Positions 15,753 through 22,931 of a DNA stretch of 23,529 nucleotides are shown here, piece by piece. The stretch comes from Gammaproteobacteria bacterium (GTDB taxonomy: Bacteria > Pseudomonadota > Gammaproteobacteria > Steroidobacterales > Steroidobacteraceae), in contig JAOUGR010000001.1 in NCBI GenBank assembly GCA_029857655.1, positions 1 to 23,529 on the forward strand. Direction: 5' to 3'. Position numbers and translations under genes: made by a program. Below the pieces are notes generated by a model. The model did not search any database, had not been told where the DNA came from, and saw only the letters and a program-made list of their open reading frames with translations. Within the stretch, counting starts at the first letter, position 1; every line of letters starts with the position of its first letter.

Positions 15753-15856
15753 CAACCGATCTCCATCAAGCGGATCAGGACGTACGCGCACCAGACCGCA
15801 AACGAGGCGACGCCAAGCGCGATCGCGAACCGCAGGTTGGATGCGCGCTGGCTCAA
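15752..15856 (-). CDS. Cytochrome oxidase small assembly protein, 34 residues
   Basis: A 35-codon ORF (34 residues) in the gap between coxA and ctaG. It starts with TTG overlapping the coxA stop (TTGA) and ends with TGA overlapping the ctaG ATG (TGATG). GGAG stands five bases before the TTG. The peptide has a short basic head (SQRASNLRF) and one helix (AIALGVASFAVWCAYVLIRL). Tiny single-helix proteins at exactly this position are known in proteobacterial oxidase clusters as small assembly proteins. The position and both overlaps make a real gene likely. The role is inferred from context. Confidence 0.7.
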   Translation of the reverse strand: MSQRASNLRFAIALGVASFAVWCAYVLIRLMEIG

Positions 15857-17433
15857 TGGAGCTCCGGCGCCTTCTCAAAGGTGTGGTAGGGCGCGGGCGA
15901 GGGCACGGTCCACTCGAGTCCGTGCGGCCAGTCCCAGACACCGGCCGTGGCGCGCTGCCCGCCCTTCACGCACCTGATGATCACCCACACGAACAGGAGC
16001 TGTGACAGGCCGAAACCGAAGCCGCCGATCGACGAAACCATGTTCCAGTCGGTGAACTGCGTCGGGTAGTCCGGTATGCGGCGCTGCATGCCGGCGAGGC
16101 CGAGGAAATGCTGCGGGAAGAACAGCACATTGACGAAGATCGCGGTCAGCCAGAAATGCCATTTCGCGAGCGTCATGTCATACATGTGACCGGTCCACTT
16201 CGGCAGCCAGTAGTAGACCGCAGCCATGATGCCAAATACCGCACCGGGCACCAGGACGTAATGGAAGTGCGCGACCACGAAGTAAGTGTCGTGGTACTGG
16301 AAATCGGCCGGCGCGATCGCGAGCATCAGGCCGGAGAACCCGCCGATCGTGAACAGGAACAGGAATGCGAGCGCAAACAGCATCGGCGGCTCGAAACTGA
16401 GCGAGCCGCGCCACATGGTCGTGGTCCAGTTGAACACCTTCACGCCGGTCGGCACCGCGATCAGCATCGTCGACAGCGTGAAGAATAGCTGCCCGGCCAG
16501 CGGCATTCCGACCGTGAACATGTGGTGCGCCCAGACGATGAATGACAGGAAGGCGATCGACGCGATCGCGTAGACCATCGCCTCGTAGCCGAAGATCGGC
16601 TTCCGGGAGAATGTCGGGATGATCTCCGAGATGATCCCGAATGCCGGCAGGATCATGATGTAGACCTCGGGGTGACCGAAGAACCAGAACACATGCTGGA
16701 ACAGCACGGGGTCACCGCCGCCTGCCGCATTGAAGAAGCTCGTCTGGAAGTAGTAATCGGTCAGGAGCATCGTTACGCCGCCCGCGAACACCGGCATGAC
16801 CGCGATCAGAAGATACGCCGTGATCAGCCACGACCAGGAGAACAGCGGCATCTTCAGGAGCGTCATGCCCGGCGCGCGCATGTTGACGATTGTCACGATG
16901 ACGTTGATGGCACCCATGATCGACGAGGCGCCCATCATGTGGATCGCGAAGATCGCCATCGGGAATGCGGTACCCGTCTGCAGCACCAGCGGTGGATAGA
17001 GTGTCCAGCCGGCGGCCGGCGCGCCGCCCGGCACGAAAAACGTCGAGATCAGCAGCATGAATGCAAAGAACAGCAGCCAGAAGCTGAACAGGTTCATGCG
17101 TGGCAGGGCCATGTCGGCCGCGCCGATCTGCAGCGGAATCATCCAGTTGGCGAGTCCGACGGTTGCCGGCATCACCGCGCCGAATACCATGACGAGGGCA
17201 TGCACCGTCGTCAGCTGGTTGAAGAATGAAGGATTGACGAATTGCAGGCCCGGCTGGAACAGCTCGGCGCGGATCGCGAGCGCCATCAAGCCACCGATCA
17301 GGAACATCGCGAGCGAGAACACCAGGTACATCGTCCCGATGTCCTTGTGATTCGTCGTCGTCAGCCAGCGAACCAGTCCCTTCGGCGGCCCGTCATGATT
17401 GCCGTGGCCCGCGGCTTCGTTACCGTGCGCCAT
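15853..17433 (-). CDS. coxA: Cytochrome c oxidase subunit I (aa3 type)
   Basis: A 526-residue catalytic subunit holding heme a, heme a3 and CuB. Visible ligands and channel residues: the heme a His in TTVHALVMVFGAVMP, the CuB His and cross-linked Tyr in FFGHPEVYIMILP, the two CuB His in VWAHHMFTVG, and the heme a3/heme a pair in DTYFVVAHFHYVLVPG. The E of HPEVY and the NWMIPLQIGAADMALPRMN segment fit the A-type (D-channel) oxidases. The open frame reaches 17649, but the first 72 codons only shadow coxB; the true ATG is at 17433 with a GGAG-containing leader. It follows the coxB stop by 5 nt. Also known as ctaD. Confidence 0.97.
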   Translation of the reverse strand: MAHGNEAAGHGNHDGPPKGLVRWLTTTNHKDIGTMYLVFSLAMFLIGGLMALAIRAELFQPGLQFVNPSFFNQLTTVHALVMVFGAVMPATVGLANWMIPLQIGAADMALPRMNLFSFWLLFFAFMLLISTFFVPGGAPAAGWTLYPPLVLQTGTAFPMAIFAIHMMGASSIMGAINVIVTIVNMRAPGMTLLKMPLFSWSWLITAYLLIAVMPVFAGGVTMLLTDYYFQTSFFNAAGGGDPVLFQHVFWFFGHPEVYIMILPAFGIISEIIPTFSRKPIFGYEAMVYAIASIAFLSFIVWAHHMFTVGMPLAGQLFFTLSTMLIAVPTGVKVFNWTTTMWRGSLSFEPPMLFALAFLFLFTIGGFSGLMLAIAPADFQYHDTYFVVAHFHYVLVPGAVFGIMAAVYYWLPKWTGHMYDMTLAKWHFWLTAIFVNVLFFPQHFLGLAGMQRRIPDYPTQFTDWNMVSSIGGFGFGLSQLLFVWVIIRCVKGGQRATAGVWDWPHGLEWTVPSPAPYHTFEKAPELH

Positions 17434-17438
17434 CTGTT

Positions 17439-18257
17439 TCACTCCGTCACCTGTTGTTGTGCGAGCCAGGCTTCGAATTCCGGTTTCGGCTTCGCGACGA
17501 CGACAATCGGCATGAAGCCGTGGTCCGCGCCGCAAAGTTCGGCGCACTTTCCGCGATAGGTTCCGGGCTTGTCCGCATCCACCGATATCCACATCTCGTT
17601 CATGAAGCCGGGTATCGCGTCGCGCTTCATGCCGAAGTCGGGCACCCACCAGGCGTGGATCACGTCATTGGCTGTCAGCAACAGCCGGATCTTCGTGCCG
17701 GTCGGCACGACCAGCGGCTTGTCCACTTCGAGGAGATAATTCTCCACCGTGTTCGGGTCGATGCCGGAACCGCGCTGGCGGGCGAGGTCGCTGGTGCGCG
17801 CGAGGCGGCTGTAGAAGGACACTTGCTTGCCCAGGTATTCGTACTGCCAGTACCACTGGTAACCAGTGATCTTCACCGTAAGCTCCGAGCCGCTCATGTC
17901 TTCGATCTTGATCAGTTTCTCGACCGAGGGGATCGCCATCGCGATCAGGATGACGGTTGGCACCAGGGTCCAGGCAGCTTCGAGGCGCGCATTGTGCAGC
18001 AGCTTGGTGTCGGCGACGGCGCCCCTGGACTTCCGGAAGCGGATCATCGCGAAGATCATCGCGCCGAAGGTCACGACCGCGATGGCGAAGCAGATCCACA
18101 ACATGATCATGTGCATGTCGTAGTTCCCGCGGGACAGCTCGCTGACGCCTTTCGGCATGTTCAGCAGGCTCCAATCCGCGTGCGCGGGCAGGGTTGTGAG
18201 CGCTGCGAGCGCGCCGGCGACAGCCGGCAGCTTAGAGTTCCGCTTCACGATGGACAC
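17439..18257 (-). CDS. coxB: Cytochrome c oxidase subunit II
   Basis: A 272-residue subunit II carrying the CuA centre that accepts electrons from cytochrome c. It has a signal peptide ending in LPAHA (about residue 27), then two helices (about 50-73 and 95-112) and a periplasmic cupredoxin domain. The aromatic patch GYQWYWQYEY at 132-141 and the CuA ligands H201, C238, E240, C242, H246 and M249 (CAELCGADHGFM) are all present. There is no C-terminal cytochrome c domain. The start is GTG with GGGAG five bases upstream; a GTG three codons in is less well placed. It is the first gene of the cox cluster, behind a 127-bp leader region. Also known as ctaC. Confidence 0.97.
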   Translation of the reverse strand: MSIVKRNSKLPAVAGALAALTTLPAHADWSLLNMPKGVSELSRGNYDMHMIMLWICFAIAVVTFGAMIFAMIRFRKSRGAVADTKLLHNARLEAAWTLVPTVILIAMAIPSVEKLIKIEDMSGSELTVKITGYQWYWQYEYLGKQVSFYSRLARTSDLARQRGSGIDPNTVENYLLEVDKPLVVPTGTKIRLLLTANDVIHAWWVPDFGMKRDAIPGFMNEMWISVDADKPGTYRGKCAELCGADHGFMPIVVVAKPKPEFEAWLAQQQVTE

Positions 18258-18286
18258 CGAGACTCCCTTGATGGTGGCCAGCGTAT

Positions 18287-18305
18287 CGCGGGCTCACGGC
18301 CCGCG
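18287..18305 (-). promoter_or_regulatory. 7-bp GC hairpin in the coxB leader
   Basis: CGCGGGC and GCCCGCG are exact reverse complements around a 5-nt loop, 30 bp upstream of the coxB start. No T-run follows, so it is not an intrinsic terminator for bioD. It may affect the coxB mRNA leader or be chance in GC-rich DNA. Confidence 0.3.
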
Positions 18306-18306
18306 C

Positions 18307-18335
18307 ATCCTAAGGGACGCGGTAATCAGCCGCAA
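18307..18335 (-). promoter_or_regulatory. Candidate coxB promoter
   Basis: Leftward -35-like TTGCGG (18330-18335) and -10-like TAGGAT (18307-18312) with a 17-bp spacer, placed 50-78 bp before the coxB GTG. The hexamers match the sigma-70 consensus only at three and four of six positions. The gap between bioD and coxB (18258-18384) is the only long non-coding stretch in front of the cox genes, so a promoter is expected there. Confidence 0.3.
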
Positions 18336-18384
18336 CGGGATTTTCCCCTTGCAATCCAACGGGATGCGGCGTGATGGCGGCCGC

Positions 18385-19071
18385 TCAGGCAGGCCGCAGC
18401 ATCGCCGCAGCCGGAAGGGCTGCCGCGGCCTCGGCAACGCCCGGATTCGGCAGCCATGGAACGATGCCGAGGCAGGGCGCAACGATCATTCCAGTGAGCG
18501 TGGCGATGTTGGCATCCTGCCGCGCAAATGCAGCGTCGATGCAGTTTCCGATCCAGCCGGCGAGCCTGTAACCGCGTGCTGCGATCGCTGCCGTCGTCAG
18601 GAGCGCGTGATTCAGGCAGCCGAGCCGCAGCCCGACAACCAGCAGTACTTCCATGCCGAGCAGGCCCGGCAAATCGGCGAATGAGCGGCGGGCATCCAGC
18701 GGCACGAGAAAACCACCCGCGCCTTCGGCGAGAACCACCTCGGCTGATGCGCGCAATACATCGTGGGCATCGACGATGCGATTCGTGTCGATCACGATGC
18801 CGGCCTCTGCAGCAGCGATATGCGGCGCGATTGCCGGTTCGAACAGCCAGGGATTCACGATCGCATAGGGATGCCGCAGGCTCGACTCGGATTGCAGGAG
18901 CAGCGCATCTTTATTCGCGCGCCCCTCGGGGCCCGCGATCGCGCCCGCAGCGACCGGCTTCATACCTGCGACGGTGACACCGGATTCACGCAAGCGGCGT
19001 AGCAGCGCCGCCGTGACGAGCGTCTTGCCGACGCCGGTATCGGTGCCGGTTACGAAGAAACTGCGGCTCAT
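18385..19071 (-). CDS. bioD: ATP-dependent dethiobiotin synthetase
   Basis: A 228-residue enzyme that closes the ureido ring of dethiobiotin from diaminopelargonic acid, CO2 and ATP. The P-loop GTDTGVGKT is at 9-17. Also visible are the substrate segment MKPVAAGA (37-44), the EGAGGFLVPL motif and the GLRLGCLNHALLTTAAI segment. Length is typical for the family (about 220-230). Its start overlaps the bioC stop by 4 nt, so it is translationally coupled and last in the bio operon. No terminator is visible in the 127 bp that follow before coxB. Confidence 0.95.
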   Translation of the reverse strand: MSRSFFVTGTDTGVGKTLVTAALLRRLRESGVTVAGMKPVAAGAIAGPEGRANKDALLLQSESSLRHPYAIVNPWLFEPAIAPHIAAAEAGIVIDTNRIVDAHDVLRASAEVVLAEGAGGFLVPLDARRSFADLPGLLGMEVLLVVGLRLGCLNHALLTTAAIAARGYRLAGWIGNCIDAAFARQDANIATLTGMIVAPCLGIVPWLPNPGVAEAAAALPAAAMLRPA

Positions 19072-19946
19072 AGTGACTTGCCGCGACGGCGTATCGCGGA
19101 CACGGGGATCGAGAATTCGCCATCCTGCTCGGCATCAGAGCGCCCGATAGCACCCCAGGCCTGCCCGAATATGACTTCATAGGTCGCAGGCAACTTTCCT
19201 TCATGACGATGGCGTTCGTAGGTCTTCTCGACAGTCCGCAGCGTCTGTCTTCCAGTCAGTCCGCGCGGCCGGCCGGTCGTCGCGTTTCGTGCACCGATGG
19301 CCTTGAGGTCGCGCATCAACGCAAGAACGTCCGGGTAGGTCAGCGTGTAGCGCAGGACATCGAGCACGGGTTCGACAAAACCTGCGCGGATGAGGCCGTC
19401 GCCGATATCGTGCATGTCGGCAAATGGAATGATGTGCGTGTAATCGTCGGCCTCGTGCCAGGCCTCGTTCAGCTCGATCAGGGTATCCGGGCCGAAAGTC
19501 GTGAATGTCAGGAGTCCGCGCGGCTGCAACACGCGCGCGATTTCCGCGAATGCCGCATCGAGGTCGTCACACCAGGGCAGCATGAGGTTGGAGAACATCA
19601 AGTCCACGCTCGCTTCGGGCAGCGGCAGCTCGAGTGCATCGGCGCACAGGCGTTCGCATCGCATGGCCTCGTCGTGACGGGCGGCTTCGCGTAGCATGCC
19701 TGCCGCAAAATCGACGGCCATCACGCGTGCCCCGGGCCATCGCGCGCCGAGAGCGCGCGCCGCGTGGCCGGTTCCGCATCCGAGATCGACGATGAATGCC
19801 GGTTCGAAGGCGATCCAGTCGAGACGATCGATCAACTGCTGGCGCACGCGCGCCTGCAGCACGGCAGATTCATCGTAGGTCGCACTCGCACGATCATGGT
19901 GCCGGCGAATGGCGGCGGCATCGAGTTGATGCCCTTGGTTGCTCAT
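19068..19946 (-). CDS. bioC: Malonyl-[acyl-carrier protein] O-methyltransferase
   Basis: A 292-residue SAM-dependent methyltransferase that methylates malonyl-ACP, disguising it so that fatty-acid synthesis can build the pimeloyl chain. It begins RRHHDRASATYDESAVLQARV, the BioC head, then SAM motif I DLGCGTG (54-60) and the acidic strand end AVDFA. A later segment, RGLLTFTTFGPDTLIELNEAW, is family-typical. The longer open frame to 20240 only shadows bioF; the ATG at 19946 overlaps the bioF stop by 4 nt. It is longer than E. coli BioC (251) through a C-terminal extension containing YEVIFGQAWG, seen also in other gammaproteobacterial BioC proteins. Confidence 0.93.
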   Translation of the reverse strand: MSNQGHQLDAAAIRRHHDRASATYDESAVLQARVRQQLIDRLDWIAFEPAFIVDLGCGTGHAARALGARWPGARVMAVDFAAGMLREAARHDEAMRCERLCADALELPLPEASVDLMFSNLMLPWCDDLDAAFAEIARVLQPRGLLTFTTFGPDTLIELNEAWHEADDYTHIIPFADMHDIGDGLIRAGFVEPVLDVLRYTLTYPDVLALMRDLKAIGARNATTGRPRGLTGRQTLRTVEKTYERHRHEGKLPATYEVIFGQAWGAIGRSDAEQDGEFSIPVSAIRRRGKSL

Positions 19947-21124
19947 GCGGGTGCCAGGGCTTCGGCCAGGCTGGCTACGAGGTTTTCGACATCGATGTCG
20001 CGATGGACGGTGGAGAGCGTCAAACGCAGGCGCGAAGTGCCGGCCGGCACGGTCGGCGGGCGGATCGCCGTAACGAAGAAGCCGCGCTCGAGCAGCGCAT
20101 TGCTCGTCCGCACAGCGTCGTCTGCACCGCCAAGCAGGATGGGCTGGATCGGGGTTTCGGAAGCGCCAAGCGGAATACCTGCGGCCCGCGCGAGTTGACG
20201 GAAGCGGCGGGTGAGCGCAAGAACCCGCTCGCGCCGCCACGGTTCTGCGACCGAGACGGCAAGTGCGGCGCGCGTCGCTGCGGCAACGGCGGGAGGCAGT
20301 GCGGTCGTATACATGTAGGTGCGGGCGCGCTGGACCAGGGTATCGATCAGCTCGGCGCTCCCGGCGACGAATGCGCCGAAGGTGCCGAGGGCCTTTCCGA
20401 ACGTACCGACGAGTGCCGGAACTTCCAGCTCCGTCAGCCGGAAGTGCTCGAGTACGCCACGCCCGGTTGCGCCGAGCACACCAAGACCGTGGGCATCGTC
20501 GACTGCCAGAAACGCACCCTGCCGTTTGCAGGATGCAGCAAGCGCCGGCAATGGCGCGAGGTCGCCGTCCATGCTGAAAACACCGTCGGTCAACACGACC
20601 GCGGCGCCGGATTCCTGCTCGGCGAGCGCTCGCTCGAGTGCGGCGGCGTCTCCGTGCGGGTAGCGATGGAGCGCCGCGCCGGACAGCCGCCCGCCGTCAA
20701 TCAACGACGCATGATTCAGGGCGTCACCGTAGACCGCAGCGCCGCGCGGAACGAGCGCGCGGACCAGACCGAGATTCGCCATGTAGCCGGTCGAAAAAAC
20801 GATTACCCGCTCGCGCCCGGTAAAGGCGGCAAGCTCCTGCTCAAGCGCTTCGTGCTCGGCCTGGTGTCCGGTGATCAGGTGCGAGGCGCGCGCGCCGACG
20901 CCGTGAATGCGCGCGGCGTCGATAAAAGCCGCGATGACCTCTGGATGGGCGGCGAGACCGAGGTAATCGTTGCTGCAGAAGTCCACACAACGCTGCCCGT
21001 CGACCTCGATTTCCGCGGATTCGGGTTTGCGCCGCTGCACGGTGCGCCGCCGCCGCCGCAGTCCGCGTGATTCGAGATCCGCGAGCACGGGGCCAAACGA
21101 GATCGGCGCGGCAGGCACTGCCAT
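19943..21124 (-). CDS. bioF: 8-amino-7-oxononanoate synthase
   Basis: A 393-residue PLP enzyme that condenses pimeloyl-ACP (or -CoA) with L-alanine. Alpha-oxoamine synthase signatures: FCSNDYLGLAAHP, GARASHLITGHQAEHEALE, VDDAHGLGVLGATGRG with the PLP-contacting Asp and His, and the Schiff-base lysine in GTFGKALGTFG (about K244). ATG 21124 overlaps the bioB stop as TGATG; a TTG one codon earlier is possible but less likely. The absence of any gene between it and bioC is notable because bioH often sits there in Pseudomonas-type operons. Confidence 0.96.
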   Translation of the reverse strand: MAVPAAPISFGPVLADLESRGLRRRRRTVQRRKPESAEIEVDGQRCVDFCSNDYLGLAAHPEVIAAFIDAARIHGVGARASHLITGHQAEHEALEQELAAFTGRERVIVFSTGYMANLGLVRALVPRGAAVYGDALNHASLIDGGRLSGAALHRYPHGDAAALERALAEQESGAAVVLTDGVFSMDGDLAPLPALAASCKRQGAFLAVDDAHGLGVLGATGRGVLEHFRLTELEVPALVGTFGKALGTFGAFVAGSAELIDTLVQRARTYMYTTALPPAVAAATRAALAVSVAEPWRRERVLALTRRFRQLARAAGIPLGASETPIQPILLGGADDAVRTSNALLERGFFVTAIRPPTVPAGTSRLRLTLSTVHRDIDVENLVASLAEALAPA

Positions 21125-22107
21125 CAACTGCCGGCGGCGGCAGGTTCCGGCCGGATTCCGAGCCGTCCGAACAACGCATGGTCGCTCGCGGTGTCCGGAT
21201 TACCGGTGGTCAGGAGCTTTTCGCCGTAGAAGATGGAGTTGGCGCCGGCCAGGAAGCACAACGCCTGCATCTCATCGCTCATCGAGCTGCGTCCTGCCGA
21301 CAGGCGCACGTGCGCGCGCGGCATCAGTATGCGAGCGACGGCGATGATGCGAACAAATTCGATGGGATCGAGCGGCGCGGTGCCTGCCAGCGGCGTGCCT
21401 TCGACCTGCACCAGGTTGTTGATCGGCACGCTCTCGGGATGTGGCGAGAGGGTCGCGAGCGTGTGCAGCAGTGCCACGCGGTCGGCGGCGTCCTCTCCCA
21501 TCCCGAGGATGCCGCCGCAGCAGACGTGGATGCCGGCATCGCGCACGGCGGCAAGCGTATCGAGACGGTCCTGGTAGGTCCGCGTCGTGATGACTTCGCC
21601 GTAGAAATCCGCGGAAGTATCGAGATTATGGTTGTAGTAATCGAGTCCCGCGTCTTTCAGCCGCCTGGCCTGGGCGGGCGTCAGCATGCCAAGCGTCGCG
21701 CAGGTCTCGAGCCCGAGTTTGCGCACGCCGCTCACCATGGCGGCGACGGTCTCGAGATCGCGGTCCTTCGGACTGCGCCAGGCCGCGCCCATGCAGAAGC
21801 GCGTTGCGCCATTTTCCTTCGCCGCGCGGGCGCGCTCGATCACGGCGCCGGGCTCCATCAGCGATTCCCGCTCGATCCCCGTGTCGTAACGAATGCTTTG
21901 CGGGCAGTAGGCGCAGTCTTCCGGGCAGGCACCGGTCTTGATGGAGAGAAGCGTCGAGACCTGGACCCGGTTGGGATTGAAGTACCTGCGATGCACGGAC
22001 TGCGCGTGAAACAGGAGGTCGGCAAACGGCAGCGCGTGCAGTTCTCGAACTTCCGCAAGCGTCCAGTCACTGCGAATCTCGCCGAGCCGTCCTTGATTCA
22101 GAGCCAT
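21124..22107 (-). CDS. bioB: Biotin synthase
   Basis: A 327-residue radical SAM enzyme that inserts sulfur into dethiobiotin. The [4Fe-4S] motif CPEDCAYC has C61, C65 and C68. Probable [2Fe-2S] ligands are C105 (RFCMGAAW), C136 (ETCATLGML) and one of C196/C197 (HVCCGGI), together with an Arg in [11 protein letters not shown]-terminal [21 protein letters not shown] and [21 protein letters not shown] are family-typical. GGAGGAG seven bases before the ATG (22115-22121) gives a firm start. First gene of bioB-F-C-D, controlled by the BirA-type operator about 100 bp upstream. Confidence 0.98.
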   Translation of the reverse strand: MALNQGRLGEIRSDWTLAEVRELHALPFADLLFHAQSVHRRYFNPNRVQVSTLLSIKTGACPEDCAYCPQSIRYDTGIERESLMEPGAVIERARAAKENGATRFCMGAAWRSPKDRDLETVAAMVSGVRKLGLETCATLGMLTPAQARRLKDAGLDYYNHNLDTSADFYGEVITTRTYQDRLDTLAAVRDAGIHVCCGGILGMGEDAADRVALLHTLATLSPHPESVPINNLVQVEGTPLAGTAPLDPIEFVRIIAVARILMPRAHVRLSAGRSSMSDEMQALCFLAGANSIFYGEKLLTTGNPDTASDHALFGRLGIRPEPAAAGS

Positions 22108-22175
22108 CGAATTGCTCCTCCAACCCGCTGAAATTGCACCAAATCGGCGGCGCCGCAGCCTGCCAAGCTTGATCG

Positions 22176-22925
22176 GTGGGGAAGTATTGGAACGGCGCAG
22201 CCGTCTGTCAACCTGGGTTGTACCGGCAGGTTTACGGGCGGGCAGTAGGGCTCGCGCACAGCTTGTTTCCGGCTACCTGCTATCTGTGCCTGGATCCCGG
22301 CCAGAAGCCAGCACTCGATCTTTGCACCGGTTGCGAAGCCGACCTGCCGCGCAACGAACCGGCCTGCCCGATCTGCGCGACGAAAGTGTCCGCGGCAGGT
22401 GAATCCTGTCATCGCTGCCTGAGGCGACGCCGTGCCTTCGATGCTGCCTTCGTTCCCTATCGCTACGAGTTTCCGCTGCCCGAGCTGGTCCAGCGGATGA
22501 AGTACCGCGGCGTGCTTCCGATCACACGCATTCTCGGATCCTTACTGGGCAGGCGCGTGGCGGAGCGCGGCGTGCCGCAGGTCGATGCGATCGTGCCGGT
22601 GCCGCTTTCCGCAAAGCGGGAGCATCGGCGCGGCTACAACCAGGCCCGCGAGATCGCAAATTTCGCCGCGCGCGAACTCGGCCTGCCGGTCGAGGACCGG
22701 CTCGCGCGCCGCATCCGCGAGACTGCCGAACAGACGGGTCTTTCTGCTGGTGCGCGAAGGCGCAATCTGCGTAGTGCTTTCATGATCGAGGCTGGCGCGG
22801 TGCCATCCCGGGTTGCGATCGTCGATGACGTGATGACGACGAGCGCCACCGCGGAGTCGCTGGCGCTGGCGTTCCGTCGCGCCGGCTGCCGCCGCATCGA
22901 GGTCTGGGCGATCGCGCGCGCCTGA
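22176..22925 (+). CDS. comF: ComF-family phosphoribosyltransferase-like protein
   Basis: A ComF/GntX-type protein, 249 residues if started at the GTG at 22176. It has an N-terminal zinc-ribbon-like Cys set (CYLC at 35-38, CTGC at 50-53, CPIC at 64-67, CHRC at 78-81), then the phosphoribosyltransferase fold with [31 protein letters not shown] and the PRPP loop [16 protein letters not shown]. In naturally competent bacteria ComF helps DNA uptake; elsewhere its role is unclear. The start is uncertain: no SD precedes the GTG, and TTG codons at 22218 and 22263 are in frame. With the 22176 start the BirA operator would lie in the coding region. Divergent from bioB and convergent with ubiA (6 bp between stops). 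Confidence 0.88.
   Translation: MGKYWNGAAVCQPGLYRQVYGRAVGLAHSLFPATCYLCLDPGQKPALDLCTGCEADLPRNEPACPICATKVSAAGESCHRCLRRRRAFDAAFVPYRYEFPLPELVQRMKYRGVLPITRILGSLLGRRVAERGVPQVDAIVPVPLSAKREHRRGYNQAREIANFAARELGLPVEDRLARRIRETAEQTGLSAGARRRNLRSAFMIEAGAVPSRVAIVDDVMTTSATAESLALAFRRAGCRRIEVWAIARA
22183..22211 (-). promoter_or_regulatory. bioB promoter (sigma-70 type)
   Basis: The leftward -35 TTGACA (22206-22211) is a full consensus match. The -10 AATACT (22183-22188) matches four of six, with an exact 17-bp spacer. Transcription would begin near 22176, giving a leader of about 70 nt before bioB. The -35 hexamer lies inside one half-site of the BirA operator, so repressor binding would exclude RNA polymerase. 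Confidence 0.7.
22205..22237. promoter_or_regulatory. BirA-type biotin operator
   Basis: Half-sites CTGTCAACC (22205-22213) and GGTTTACGG (22229-22237) separated by exactly 15 bp. The classic BirA operator is TTGTAAACC-N15-GGTTTACAA; each half matches seven of nine positions and the spacing is identical. It overlaps the bioB -35 element. BirA charged with biotinyl-AMP is expected to bind as a dimer and shut off bioBFCD when biotin is plentiful. No birA gene is in the window. Consensus recalled from the E. coli and B. subtilis literature. Confidence 0.75.
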
Positions 22926-22931
22926 AGCCGA

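Noticed and set aside
15753..15941. Sixty-three-codon upstream extension of ctaG
   Set aside because: It overlaps the 3' end of coxA and the small assembly ORF; the Cox11 head and a good SD are at 15752.
17434..17649. Seventy-two-codon upstream extension of coxA
   Set aside because: It shadows the end of coxB; the subunit I N-terminus (MAHGNEAAG) and SD are at 17433.
19947..20240. N-terminal extension of the bioC frame up to 20240
   Set aside because: It is Arg/Pro-rich shadow text antisense-like to nothing but in frame over bioF; the BioC family head starts at ATG 19946, which overlaps the bioF stop.
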